From Crotophaga sulcirostris (taxonomy: Eukaryota; Chordata; Aves; Cuculiformes; Crotophagidae), in the NCBI GenBank assembly GCA_013397455.1, contig VYZB01000384.1, positions 434,001 to 498,000 on the forward strand: a stretch of 64,000 nt of DNA, written 5' to 3'. Made by a program: the position numbers and the translations under genes. The notes below the pieces were generated by a model. The model saw only the letters and a list, made by a program, of their open reading frames with translations. It searched no databases and was not told the DNA's origin. Shown piece after piece: positions 53,401 through 61,603 of this stretch (positions are counted from its first letter, which is position 1; every line of letters begins with the position of its first letter).

Positions 53401-56400
53401 ATTCTAAAAAATGAAAAGGTAGATGTTAGGCCAGCCACTGATCTTACATAGGCAAGTCAGTCCCAATGCCAAAAGCAGCTTTTTGCTACATAGCCTGAAA
53501 CACAGGGAACATTCACCACTATGGAAGACCAGCAATACTTAGGAGTGTAACAAAACTGGAAGACCACAGCTTGTCCTAACTAGTCAAACTATGTACAAAA
53601 TTAGAGCAACTGTGAGAACATCTTTAAAAAAGTGGTTTAATCCCTGAACCGCACCAGTTAAAAGATACCTTTTCAGCTGTGCTTTCACTCCTTATTCCAG
53701 TGGTATTTATTTAGTAAGAAAACACTTGCACGCATACACACTTTCTTCATTAGCAGTCATCTCTCCCCCCTGCTATCTACAAATCCAAACACCACATGTT
53801 GCAAGTATTTTGTACTGGAACAGTCTCACTTCTAAGCAATCTGCTGCTATTGAGATTTTGCTTTTGAGCAGTAAATGCTCAAAACTGTTGCTTCTCTTAA
53901 AGCAACCCCCTTTAGTGTTCATAACCTCACTGCTTGAGTAGGCTCAGTTTCACATTCAAATAGCTCCAAGCAAATGTTTCCAATCTCAATTATCCTTCTT
54001 CCTTTTTCTATGCACTCTCCCTGCCCCCACATGCTTGTTTGTAAAAGGGATAATTTTCTGTGTATGTACAAGCAGTGCAGGGAGTCTTCCTCTCTTAGCA
54101 GTCTGGCAATTTTTTATGCTTTTTTATGTAATCCCTGTCTGGAATTTGTTAAATTTTTCAATTCTCTGCTTTGGGTTATACCGAGAGAGTTGCCCCAGTT
54201 GTCTCACTGAGCTGTAAAACAAGGTCCCTTTAGATAAGCTATCCATTATTACCCTGGCTAAAAAAGGCTATTGTATGTTTTTGGTCAGTTATTGTGGCTG
54301 TACTGTGGGTGTGCTCTGCTTGGGGTCACATCTGTATCCCTAAAGAGCGAAGCAACAAGACAAGCACCAGGCAGTAAACACATCACACATCCATCCATAA
54401 GGATATACAGCCTCTCCAAACAAAGTTGTAGGACTAGCACTAGCTAGACCCTGCAGTGTGTGTATGCTCAAGGAGGAACGTTGACATTTAAATACCAAAT
54501 CTAACAGCATCTTTACACAAATTTCTTAAGTGCTTTTCTCCCAGTGGTGGTCTGCAGTTTTAAAAAATCTCCTGAAGCAATGGTGTTGGGAAGGACTGGA
54601 AGGGCTGATGAACTAGCTTTATTTCTCTGTTGCATTAAGAACGCCTGGAAATTAGCAGTGGTTCTGTTTTCACTCCCTTTTTCTCATTTCTTTTTTCTGT
54701 TGCTGATCTTCACCAATCTGTGATGCTTTCCATCATCGAGATAAACAGCTTTAAACTTAAATTACTATTTAAATTAATGACTAACTGAACATTTACAAAG
54801 CTCTTTTTTTCAAAATGAGAATCAGAATTAAACTCAAGGAGGTCCAAATATCTCCCATCTGACATATAGCTCTGCCAGCAGGGAATATTCATAACCTGTT
54901 TTGCATTTCTCCTTCACTGAGAAGGTTTATACTGACATGATTTATCTACAGTTTGCAGTGAACAAAGGGCCTGCAAAGGTTTGGTTATCGGAGCCCAGCT
55001 GATTCACGGCAACTCATTAAAGCCACATAAACTCAATCATGGTACACTTGGTTCGTAAGAGTCAGTCCTAAGGGTTTCAAACCATTTAAAGGGGCTTCTG
55101 TGTTACTAAAATCACTATTTCCTTCACTTATTTTAGATGAAAATAGTATCAAAGAGACTACAAGCCGTTGTCTAATTGGGAAATTGAAGGTTGTATGTCA
55201 GTGTCTTATGAGAAGCAGCTGAGGGACCTGAGATTGTTTAGCCTGGAAAAAAATAAAGCTGAGTGGAGACGTTATTGCTCTCTATAACTACCTGAAAGGA
55301 GGTTGTAGAGAGGTGCCTGTTGGTCTCTTCTCCCAAGTAGCAAGCGATGCCTGCAGGTAGACATGGTTTAGTGGCGACTTTGGCAGTGTTGGGTTTATGG
55401 TTGGACTCAAACGATTCTATGCTTCAATCAAAACCAATGCCTTTTTTAAATTATCTCAGCACAAACCTTTTGTGTAATAGTAAAAAAAGTTCATCAACAT
55501 TAAATTACTGCCACACTGGCTTTGACCAAACAGTCCATCTAATACACTCCTTGCCTCTAACACTGGCCAGCACCATATGTTTCAAACAAATGCATAACAA
55601 ACACTGCCGAGGCCAGTTACAAGGCAATGTCAGAATTTATGTCCCTAAACAACTGCGTACACTGATACAGTCAGGCAAACTGTTCGGATAATCAAAAAGG
55701 CCCCTCAGACCCAACAAATAAGTATATTTACAGCTAAATCCCTCTCACTGTCCAAATCCTATAACATTAAACTCTGAAAACTTTTCTCAGATAGTCTGTG
55801 TACATCACAAACTACAATCTCCCAAAGTGCTTTTGTAAAGTAGAGAGTTTCCATAAACCATAAAGATTTTTATGCAAGTCTGTACCTTCCCTCTGTGAGA
55901 TGCAGCCCATTTCTTTTTTGGTACAAGTTTCTATGTAACAGATACTACCTGTCAGACTTCAAGTGGCTTAGATAATACAATGAGACAGGCTTCCTTAAAT
56001 CCATTGATTTACTGGGTCTGATATCACAGACAATAAAAATAGGAAAAATTAAACATAACATTTCAAAATATAACCAAATATATAGGCTTTTTTTCTGAAA
56101 AGATGATACTGGTTAACATTCATACTGGTCAGCAGATGACTCATGACAGTAGAAAAAGGTTTTCTAGGTGTTCTGTCAACGTAGCTAGCCAAAAAAATTA
56201 TTTTCCATTGGTCTGTAACACAGACATAATAAAAGCCTCATTTTTGAACAAGGGATATCTTTATGGCTTCTGTTCAACAGAAATACCCACTGTCTTTCAG
56301 TGCTGAACCAAATATGGTGGTTAACAATACCAAACCACTGGTTCCTGTACCCAGCAAGTAAATTGTCTATATCACGCAGAAAGGAAAGAATATAAATGAA

Positions 56401-59400
56401 AATGTAAACACACCCAGCGTAAAAGCTTACCTGCTTTTTACAACTGTATCACTTGATTTAATAATAGATATTACCTCTCTCTAGAAAACTTGCCTCAGCT
56501 CAATATAACAGAATGATTGAATCATGTTTATCTAACTGTCTATGAATAATTGCAATTATAATTTGATAAAACAGATTTTTCAAAAATCTCTAATTTCTGC
56601 ATTTGTTTACTTACATATTTGACACAGCTTTCAACGTTACAAGTTTCATTGTTTCATCATGCTTTTGTATTTGTGAAAACAGGAAAATGCGGTTGTTAAA
56701 CCACAAAAATTGCTAAGGGGAATTAGAGGCAGTCAGACTACTTCTCATTCTTCTATTTCAATAGACACATACGCACCCTTACTTACACACACGTACAAAC
56801 ATATTATAACCAAAGGCATTTAAAACAGACTGTTCTTTTAAAACAGTTTCTGCAAAACTGGCAACACATAGTAAGGCAGGGAGGAATCCACATCACCTCT
56901 GTGCAACAGACATGTTTTCAAAACAACATCTATACACATTAGTTGCAAATGTGGCAAGCTGGGAAACCCATACACATACACTGCCACTGGAATGCGCTGC
57001 CCAGGGAGGTGGTGGAGTCGCGGACCCTTGAAGTGTTTAAGGGAAGATTGGATGAGGCACTGAGTGCCATGGTTTAGGTGATGGGCTGGTGTTAGTGTTG
57101 GCTTATAGGTTGGACTTTATGATCTCAGAGGTCTCTTCCAACCTGGTTATACTGTGAAACTGTGAAACAAGTACGAGCATGCCTCTTTATCATCTAAGTG
57201 TTCTCCTTTCTACTGAAAATTTCTGCAAAATGGTGTCAGAACGGATGCTAGGATAAACTTGGAATACTCTGGAGGTGATCCCTTCAGATTTCCGAGATCC
57301 AGCAGATTCCTATTTCTTACCTTTGACAACTAGTCTCAAGTTATAAAGATGAACAAGCTAACGCTGATAAGAGGACACTTAAAAAAATACAGTTAATTTC
57401 CCCATTATTTGTTACTGAACAACAGCAAGTTGTACCTAAACTGCACAAAGAGGGAAATATGTGAGAACTCCAACGCTCCATGTAGACAGTTTGTTCTGCT
57501 CACAAAGGCAGTAAGGTGATGGATGGCTGTTTTCAAGCAAGCAAGACATCATCAGAACTAGCTCTTCCCATGTCTAAAGACAGATTCTGCTACTAGATGC
57601 AGAACCAAAACCAGGACATAACCCAGGGCAACTGCGTGTGAGAAACAAAACAAAAAAGCAAGCTCTAAGCAATTTAGAAAGTTGGTGGTTTCCCTTTTTT
57701 CTGGGTCACTTTTATTTCCTCCAGGCAGTAAGAAACAATTATTGCTCTCTTCAAAACTGTTTTCCCAGAAGATAATCACATGATTTAGCAAGTACTTGAT
57801 TCCAGATAAACCTTATTTCTCAATATAGAAATACAGACTTTTAACAGCTGTTTCCCTGGGTATCAGAAGAACCAACCAACCAAAAAAATACACTCAATAA
57901 CGCTACCAAGCTGGACTTTTACTGTTACTGGATGGTTGTTTCTGGTGTCAAATATCCACATCAGCTGCCAACTTTCAGACTGCCAGGCCCATAACCGTTT
58001 CTCATTCCACCACTACAGGGCAGCCTCAAATAGTTCCCTCAATATTCTTTTCTACAGTGATTAACACCACTTCAGACACATTATCAAGTCACATCCAAAC
58101 AAGGTCATTATGCAGACGAAAATGCCTACAGCATGCATACGTAGAAATTAAACACTACACAACTTAGTAGTGCAACTGAGAAATGCCCACGTGATAACCA
58201 TCAGTCTCAGTCAATTATATAAGTAACCAGCTATGGTTAGTTACAAAGCCTTGTAATAACATGTGACAGACTTCAGATGCCAGCTTCCCTCTACACATCT
58301 TAACACTGAAACACTCTGGAAAAATGGTCTGATTTATTAAATCTGCTGATCAAGTCAACTGAATAGATTGGCATGGAACAAATGAAGAGCACTGTAGTAA
58401 CAACACTCTCTTTGATCTGCCATGGTTTTGTCTGAAATCCAATGCTGCTTATTTCCCCCTGTTTGGAGTGATTATCTTAAAAGTATGACTAACAAAACCA
58501 AAAACTGTCCTTTTTCTGACCTTGAAGAAAAAATGCAATAGAACGTGACAACTTGTTTAACATTTCTAAAAGAAAACTGGTTATCTCAGATAGTGAAAAA
58601 CTTCAAAACATGATTTCTAAAGTATATGCTTTATAGAGAAGGTGTATATTACATTTAATAATGAGTTCTACTTAAACTATCCGATTTCATCTTTCCCTAC
58701 TCACTCTACTGTTCTTATAATAACTGTGATCACCACATCCTTTCTGTATTTGCATTCCCACAGCTAGTTGCTGCAGCATATGAAGACTGCTGAGCAGCAC
58801 ATTTGGTTCATAGTTCCCATATGCTATAGAGTATGCAGACATCCTACAAGCCCATTCTAATCACTTCACAATTAATCTTACAGAGTGGCTAAATTGGATA
58901 CAAAAGAACTAGAATATCTCAAAACAAAAGCCAAGGCCAGAAATTTTCATATCTTATCTTCTTAGAATTTTTTTACGTTAAAAAGCTATCAGATATATAG
59001 ACAGCTAGATAGATGTCAGTTTGCACGTGTGTTTTTATTGGGTTTTGGAGAGCAGTGAAGGGAGTGAGTATGAAAGAAACATATGGGTATCACAAAAGAA
59101 ATCTGTATTTCAGTTGGTCTTCATGAACAGCAAGATGGTTTTAGATGTCACCAGTTCCAAAGATATCAGAATATTCTGTATAGGACCTTAGGAGAGGTCA
59201 TGTTCTGGCCTAATTAGAAGTCAAAATTGTAACTGGAGAAAATGAGTATCTGATAATCTTCCTTCTGTTAAAGATAAATAGAAGACCCATATGCAACCTG
59301 TTTTCTAAAATTTGGCAGAAATGACTTCATGCAAGCTGCTGTATAGCTGCTTTCATGAACACGTCAGAAAATTTGAAAACAGCTAAATATATACATTCAT

Positions 59401-61603
59401 GTGTGCTCCAAACGTCAAAACTTAATTAAAATGCAAAAATGATCATTAGGAACTCATTTTTTTCATAATACAGTGTTGATTGTGAACACTGGGAAAACCA
59501 GTAAAATTTGTGTTATTTTCTTCATCAGCAGGGCCTGAAACTGTAAAACACAAAGGACACAGTACAAACCATACAATATGAAATCATATCAATTATCTTA
59601 ACTCTCTTAATCTACAAGCTAGCTATATTTCCAGAGTACTATAAAATCCCATTTTATCTATTATTGCAGTCCCTCATAGCTGTAGTGTCACTGAACAGCA
59701 TTTTTAAAGCTGTGAAAGCAGGCACATTCAAAACCATTTCACTCAAACATACCGTCGTTGAACTCTGAGTTGTTTCAGAAAATTGTTTTAGAGAAACTAG
59801 GAAAAGGTTAAGGGAGTTAATTTCTATTAAATAACATCACTTTTTAAACCAGTAGAGTGCTGAGAAAAATTGGTAAATGGAATGTCATCCTGACCAGAAT
59901 GCACTTTTTTAAATACTTCATTTCTGGTGCCAAACCTTTAACAAGGCAGTCTTCTTAAATTCAGTGGGGGTCAGAAGTTTAGTTTATTCAGCAAGAATAA
60001 CACTATTAACAGCTACTGCTCTTTCATGTCAACACAGTTAACGCCCACACATTCCAAGTCTGGTTAATACAGGCCAGCCAAGGAAGGCTGAAGCTGCTAA
60101 GGGCAGTCATCTCTGCAGGGATATTTTAAAACAGAATTTATACTGTGCTTTAAAAACAATCTAAAAGGATCAATCTACCTTATGAATCTGCTGTAGACAT
60201 ACACAGAGAGAAAGATGGATGGATGAAAGCATATAAAAGCAAGTAAATCTGACTCTATTGATTTTTGAAAGGACAGTGTAAAGCACTTTGGTGAGGTCTT
60301 ATATATCACTGCAAAGGACCAGATGCCATTGTGCGTATGTCTGAAGGATGTCAGGATTTATCATGAAGCAATGCACTGCTGTATTCTTTCGTTATATCAT
60401 TTTGTAAATAATCTAGGTTTCACTGTTGAGGGAGGTAGGTCACGAAAGACTAAATAGTCCTCAAAACAAACAGAAGAACAATCACAGGAAGACTCTCAGG
60501 CCGCTATAACAACTAGAGAAATCCGCTATTGTTAAACCAAAAATTGCAGAAGTTTAGTGTACACATGCAGTATTTTTAGCATTAGCAGGAGAAAGCTGTT
60601 ATTTTAATAATGAGCTTTTGAAAACCAAAACGGAAAAATCTGCATATCACAGCATAATCCTCTTCCTACTTACTTTGTTCTAAATCATAGCAAATCAACA
60701 CTGAGTATTCCCCAAAGCTCTCCAGCACTCCTACTTGGCCAAATGCCTTCAAAGGATATTAAAGAAATCGTTCTGGTTTAGATAGCACTTCTTCACCAGA
60801 TGGAACACTTCTCTTTGAGCAAGAATGCTTTCCTCTTAAAGTATGTTTCAAATAACCAAAATGCAAACAATAATCACATCAAATTGAATTTCTGCGGGGT
60901 CTTTGGGCTCCTATTTTTACCTAATGGTGGCATTTTTGATCACAGTGTCTCAATTCCAAAATATTCAGCTTTCTACATTTTCATCTATAGTATTCATATA
61001 TTCACTCCCATCACATATATCCTCCTCATGATGTACATTTAAGCAGCACATTTATGCTATTTTATTAGTTATTTTTTCATCTGTTTTTCTCAATATAGCA
61101 ATAAGAAACCATTCTGTTGTTAACTAGGGTTACATGGTATGTGTCTTGGAAAATACAGTTGTTTAAATAATAAAAACCTCTCATTTGTTTTTAAAAGAAA
61201 AACTGAGCTATAAAGCTGTGACTGTCATTGTACATAACTGTTTCCCCACAGACTAGCAAGCCCTTAGTTAGTGCTCAGGCAGATACAGCAAAGTCTCTTC
61301 CTCATTAACATATCTCACAGACAAACCTAATGGAAAAAACATTTTACCTTCTTCAGTCTCATGCCACACAATTCCTTCCAAGTTCACGCTGGTCCCAGGC
61401 TCACAGGGTCCAAGGCATTCAGGTTCTGTTACTACTCCAACCTCGCAAGTATTTACACCCACTGAACGAGTCCGTACCAAAAGCTGCTCGACTGGTGCTG
61501 CAATATTGGATGAAGATGGGGAAAAGTAGGAAGGCAGAATCTGAGGTGTGATACTGCTGGAAATCGGAGGTGGAGGTGCAGGCACTGTAAACAGAGGATC
61601 AAC
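14446..61603 (-). CDS. ZNF608: ZNF608, C-terminal 1209 residues, eight exons (5' part outside window)
   Basis: The coding join on the minus strand is 61603-61348, 23500-23413, 22953-20502, 18775-18358, 17801-17629, 16878-16725, 15520-15439, 14452-14446. These total 3630 bases, or 1209 codons plus TGA, with no internal stop or frameshift, and every intron starts GT and ends AG. The protein matches vertebrate ZNF608 nearly residue for residue, including the block [14 protein letters not shown], one C2H2 finger, [10 protein letters not shown] and the C-terminal His-rich [11 protein letters not shown]609 is excluded because the ZNF608-specific sequences match better throughout. Known for the family: nuclear transcriptional regulators related to Drosophila scribbler/brakeless; mouse Zfp608 represses Rag1/Rag2 in thymocytes, and ZNF609 works with Integrator and NIPBL. 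About 300 N-terminal residues are missing because their exons lie beyond 64000. Inferred to be an intact, functional gene. Confidence 0.97.
14453..15438 (-). other. ZNF608 last intron (986 bp)
   Basis: GT-AG intron between the penultimate and terminal exons. It is AT-rich, and I recognised no repeats or other genes in it. Confidence 0.85.
15439..15520 (-). CDS. ZNF608: ZNF608 penultimate coding exon
   Basis: This exon is 82 bases, encoding (G)[20 protein letters not shown] then MFPAQR and two bases of the last Arg. The acceptor is CCCTCAG and the donor AAG|GTAAAT. It is too short for routine ORF calls but clearly matches the ZNF608 C-terminus. If the following intron is retained, the frame reads AGG TAA and stops at once. 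Confidence 0.94.
15521..16724 (-). other. ZNF608 intron (1204 bp)
   Basis: GT-AG intron with donor GTGAGC and acceptor CCCTCAG. Nothing recognisable is inside. An open stretch at 16185..16442 on the plus strand has no family resemblance. Confidence 0.85.
16725..16878 (-). CDS. ZNF608: ZNF608 exon with Arg/Glu repeat and His-rich motif
   Basis: This exon is 154 bases, 51 codons plus one base. The acceptor is CATACTAG and the donor CAAG|GTGAGC. It starts [12 protein letters not shown], continues with an alternating Arg/Glu stretch, then [20 protein letters not shown] and [12 protein letters not shown]. The His-rich run and the ending match the human protein almost exactly. ZNF609 has a comparable HHHHHHLGYSLLPAQY segment. 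Confidence 0.95.
16879..17628 (-). other. ZNF608 intron (750 bp)
   Basis: GT-AG intron with donor GTAAGG and acceptor CATACTAG. It includes a 144-codon minus-strand open stretch starting at 17290 that crosses the next acceptor. It is not in the ZNF608 frame and resembles nothing known. Confidence 0.85.
17629..17801 (-). CDS. ZNF608: ZNF608 exon ([17 protein letters not shown] to [12 protein letters not shown])
   Basis: This exon is 173 bases: two bases completing Gly, then 57 codons. It encodes [20 protein letters not shown], a Ser/Thr-rich middle, and [18 protein letters not shown], all recognisable ZNF608. The acceptor is ATCTGCAG. The donor GTT|GTAAGG lacks the usual G at position -1 but is otherwise strong. 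A different-frame open reading stretch over this exon is only a shadow. Confidence 0.95.
17802..18357 (-). other. ZNF608 intron (556 bp)
   Basis: GT-AG intron with donor GTATGT and acceptor ATCTGCAG. No repeats recognised. Confidence 0.85.
18358..18775 (-). CDS. ZNF608: ZNF608 exon with [16 protein letters not shown] block
   Basis: This exon is 418 bases, 139 codons plus one base. The acceptor is CATATTAG and it begins [20 protein letters not shown], a segment shared in shape with ZNF609 (DPILWYR...TYVYPAKY). It is followed by a charged [14 protein letters not shown] stretch, a ΨKxE motif in ASIKEEPKE, and the Tyr/Pro-rich [20 protein letters not shown]. The donor is CCTG|GTATGT. Intron retention here would add MYSEICLAH and then stop. 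Confidence 0.96.
18776..20501 (-). other. ZNF608 intron (1726 bp) with a palindromic relic
   Basis: GT-AG intron with donor GTGAGA and acceptor CATATTAG. It carries an imperfect inverted repeat at 19855..19924, described separately. Otherwise AT-rich with nothing recognised. Confidence 0.85.
19855..19924. repeat. Imperfect inverted repeat, ancient amniote repeat relic
   Basis: Arms 19855..19884 and 19895..19924 match at 24 of 30 positions when folded, around a 10-nt loop. The core is CACTGAAGTCAGTG / CACTGACTTCAATGG. Sequences of the type CATTGAAGTCAATGG...CATTGACTTCAATGG occur widely in reptile and bird DNA as an old dispersed repeat (from memory; family name not certain). Confidence 0.6.
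20502..22953 (-). CDS. ZNF608: ZNF608 large central exon with the single C2H2 zinc finger
   Basis: This exon is 2452 bases: one base finishing Arg, then 817 codons from [10 protein letters not shown] to TTRFKQ. The acceptor is TTTTTATAG and the donor CAG|GTGAGA. Layout by residue of the partial protein: basic Arg/Gly and Lys stretches (about 125-225, likely nuclear localisation); C2H2 finger at 255-278; acidic patch; APAPTPP linker; Lys-rich [10 protein letters not shown] (about 507-516); the block [20 protein letters not shown]; Ser-rich [15 protein letters not shown]; Tyr-rich segments [15 protein letters not shown] and [14 protein letters not shown]; Gln/Lys C-terminal part. Much of it looks intrinsically disordered, as in the family. 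The open frame continues past both splice sites, but those ends are intronic and do not match ZNF608. Confidence 0.97.
22464..22535 (-). other. ZNF608: Single C2H2 zinc finger of ZNF608
   Basis: The encoded motif is Cys-x4-Cys-x12-His-x4-His (CPHPNC, then [12 protein letters not shown], then HQAHAH), at residues 255-278 of the partial protein. The core is the family's only zinc finger and is the same in ZNF608 and ZNF609, with a Lys/Arg difference before the first His. One lone finger rarely gives long DNA specificity, so a protein-protein or co-regulator role is more likely (inference). Confidence 0.9.
22954..23412 (-). other. ZNF608 intron (459 bp)
   Basis: Short GT-AG intron (donor GTAGGC, acceptor TTTTTATAG) separating the 88-base exon from the large exon. 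The open frame of the large exon runs into it as far as 23045, but that part is not coding. Confidence 0.85.
23413..23500 (-). CDS. ZNF608: ZNF608 88-base exon ([15 protein letters not shown] block)
   Basis: A small exon missed by simple ORF scanning. After acceptor ACTGGCAG it completes Gly and encodes [15 protein letters not shown], then [13 protein letters not shown], and splits an Arg codon at donor AG|GTAGGC. This block is nearly identical in ZNF608, ZNF609 and, as recalled, in the scribbler family, so it is part of the conserved core domain together with the exon 38 kb upstream. The phases (2 bases, 28 codons, 2 bases) fit both neighbours exactly. Confidence 0.95.
23572..23588. repeat. 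Poly-T tract in ZNF608 large intron
   Basis: A run of 17 T residues, 72 bases beyond the 88-base exon, in the upstream intron. On the transcribed strand it is an A-run, so it is not the polypyrimidine tract of the acceptor. Confidence 0.8.
23730..23781. repeat. (TG)n-rich microsatellite
   Basis: Interrupted TG/GA dinucleotides: tgtgtgtgcgcatgtgtatg, then gagagagtgtgtgcc. Confidence 0.8.
24905..25150 (+). mobile_element. CR1 LINE 3' end
   Basis: Clear CR1 3' end: tttagattcgacattagga, gttcaaggccaggctggatg, ggtttcttccaactcaaacc, and the tail ATTCTATAATTCTATGA. It is 5'-truncated and lies antisense to ZNF608. Confidence 0.95.
25748..26200 (-). mobile_element. CR1 LINE fragment, reverse orientation
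   Basis: Reads as a CR1 complement: ggaatcataggatg at the 3' end, then gttggaagggatccac, aaaaccttttcctgatatcc, cccctcagtctcgtcttctc. It is tail-to-tail with the element ending at 25150. About 450 bases, non-coding. Confidence 0.93.
26450..26600 (-). mobile_element. Old CR1/L3-like fragment
   Basis: The stretch gttttgtccaatctcctctt followed by aaatgtacaaggtgagg and cttcccatggagtattac resembles the reverse complement of an old CR1/L3 LINE 3' region. Highly diverged. Confidence 0.45.
27890..28488 (+). mobile_element. CR1 LINE, about 600 bp, ACTGTGA-type tail
   Basis: Colinear CR1 including the end of the RT ORF: a fragment [16 protein letters not shown]...[12 protein letters not shown] at 27960-28080, then [11 protein letters not shown]. 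The 3'UTR part includes gaatgcgctgcccagggagg. The tail reads ATACTGTGACACTGTGAC instead of the usual ATTCTRTG units. Confidence 0.95.
31375..31500. repeat. G/T-rich low-complexity tract
   Basis: Consists of ttttgttttgttttgttgg, gggggtggggaggggtgg and T-runs. The G-runs could form a quadruplex on the plus strand. Confidence 0.7.
31560..31850. promoter_or_regulatory. Candidate conserved non-coding element with two hairpins
   Basis: Repeat-free sequence with CAATTAG, CATCTGG, GCATAATG and GCTTAATGG motifs. It contains two GCTAAAA-based inverted repeats, one with perfect 9-bp arms (31798..31806 and 31822..31830). Enhancer identity is a guess from composition. Confidence 0.25.
34057..34082. repeat. 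(AAAAC)n simple repeat
   Basis: A run of AAAAC pentamers immediately before a CR1 fragment. Confidence 0.8.
34102..34160 (-). mobile_element. Short CR1 3' fragment
   Basis: Reads agaatcctagaatctcttgg, then ttggaaaagacgtttgaggt and cattgagtccaactgt, the reverse complement of the CR1 3' end. Only about 60 bases survive. Confidence 0.85.
36690..37070. promoter_or_regulatory. Candidate intronic enhancer with paired SOX motifs and a palindrome
   Basis: Repeat-free block with CCATTGTT (36870..36877) and AACAATGG (36988..36995), SOX-type sites in opposite orientation. Between them is an 11-bp perfect inverted repeat CAGCTCAGAGT (36957..36967 / 36974..36984). CAATCAATCAAG and TAATTGCTAATAATCATC flank it. 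The density is typical of conserved enhancers but no alignment was done. Confidence 0.35.
37745..37761. repeat. Poly-A tract
   Basis: A run of 17 A residues followed by GAGAGAGG. Confidence 0.8.
40486..40504. repeat. Poly-A tract
   Basis: A run of 19 A residues. No retrogene body was recognised beside it. Confidence 0.8.
45000..45255 (-). mobile_element. Diverged CR1 fragment, reverse orientation
   Basis: Pieces such as gttgtccagtccagcccc, ccatagcctcattatccttg and ctgttaaaaagaattttcta match the complement of an old CR1. It is interrupted and non-coding. Confidence 0.7.
45837..45843. other. Assembly gap (7 N)
   Basis: Seven undetermined bases after caccaccaccccac. It lies inside the large intron and affects no exon. 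Confidence 0.99.
46462..46478. repeat. Poly-T tract
   Basis: A run of 17 T residues followed by a C/T-rich stretch. Confidence 0.8.
48595..48720. promoter_or_regulatory. Candidate element with POU octamer
   Basis: Contains the perfect octamer ATGCAAAT (48651..48658) preceded by CATTA, within repeat-free sequence. Further perfect octamers are at 32786..32793 and 39485..39492. Regulatory activity is inferred only from motifs. Confidence 0.25.
50490..51465 (+). mobile_element. CR1 LINE, about 970 bp, longest in window
   Basis: Includes the RT catalytic region: [13 protein letters not shown] and then KSADDT (normally F/YADDT), directly followed by a TAG stop. Next come the ORF2 end ([16 protein letters not shown]) and the 3' region ending aattctgtgatta. 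The frame is broken in several places, so it is dead. It is antisense to ZNF608. Confidence 0.95.
54935..55080. promoter_or_regulatory. Candidate conserved element with TCF/SOX-like motif
   Basis: Repeat-free stretch containing GAACAAAGG and GCAAAGGTTTGG (TCF/LEF- or SOX-like) and CATTAAAGCC. Composition only, low certainty. Confidence 0.2.
55203..55422 (+). mobile_element. CR1 LINE fragment with internal deletion
   Basis: Goes from cttatgagaagcagctgagg and ctacctgaaaggaggttgta straight to ggcagtgttgggtttatgg, skipping the middle of the CR1 3' region. It ends acgattctatg. Confidence 0.9.
56985..57168 (+). mobile_element. CR1 LINE 3' fragment, ACTGTGA-type tail
   Basis: Starts cactggaatgcgctgcccag and matches the element at 28300-28488 closely. 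The tail is ATACTGTGAAACTGTGAAAC. Same subfamily as that copy. Confidence 0.93.
61348..61603 (-). CDS. ZNF608: ZNF608 internal exon, conserved N-terminal core (first coding exon in window)
   Basis: This exon is 256 bases, 85 codons plus the first base of a Gly codon. It opens [13 protein letters not shown] after acceptor TTTTCAG and ends ETEEG at donor GTAAAA. The second half carries the segment most conserved between ZNF608 and ZNF609: [15 protein letters not shown] followed by [20 protein letters not shown]. The human protein has the same residues at about position 304 onward. It is separated from the next exon by 37.8 kb. The preceding exon, expected to end in Lys at phase 0, is not in the window. 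An ATG-initiated reading at 61585 is possible but is an internal Val/Met-like context, not the gene start. Confidence 0.96.

Larger units (their letters stand above)
23501..61347 (-). other. ZNF608 large intron (37.8 kb)
   Basis: Donor GTAAAA at 61347 and acceptor ACTGGCAG ending at 23501. It is AT-rich with CR1 fragments in both orientations, simple repeats, one 7-N gap and several enhancer-like stretches. Long introns with conserved elements are usual for this developmental regulator. Stretches with nothing recognisable: 28489-31380, 32000-34050, 37080-44990, 45260-50480, 51466-54930, 55430-56980 and 57170-61347, apart from the short items listed. Confidence 0.9.
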
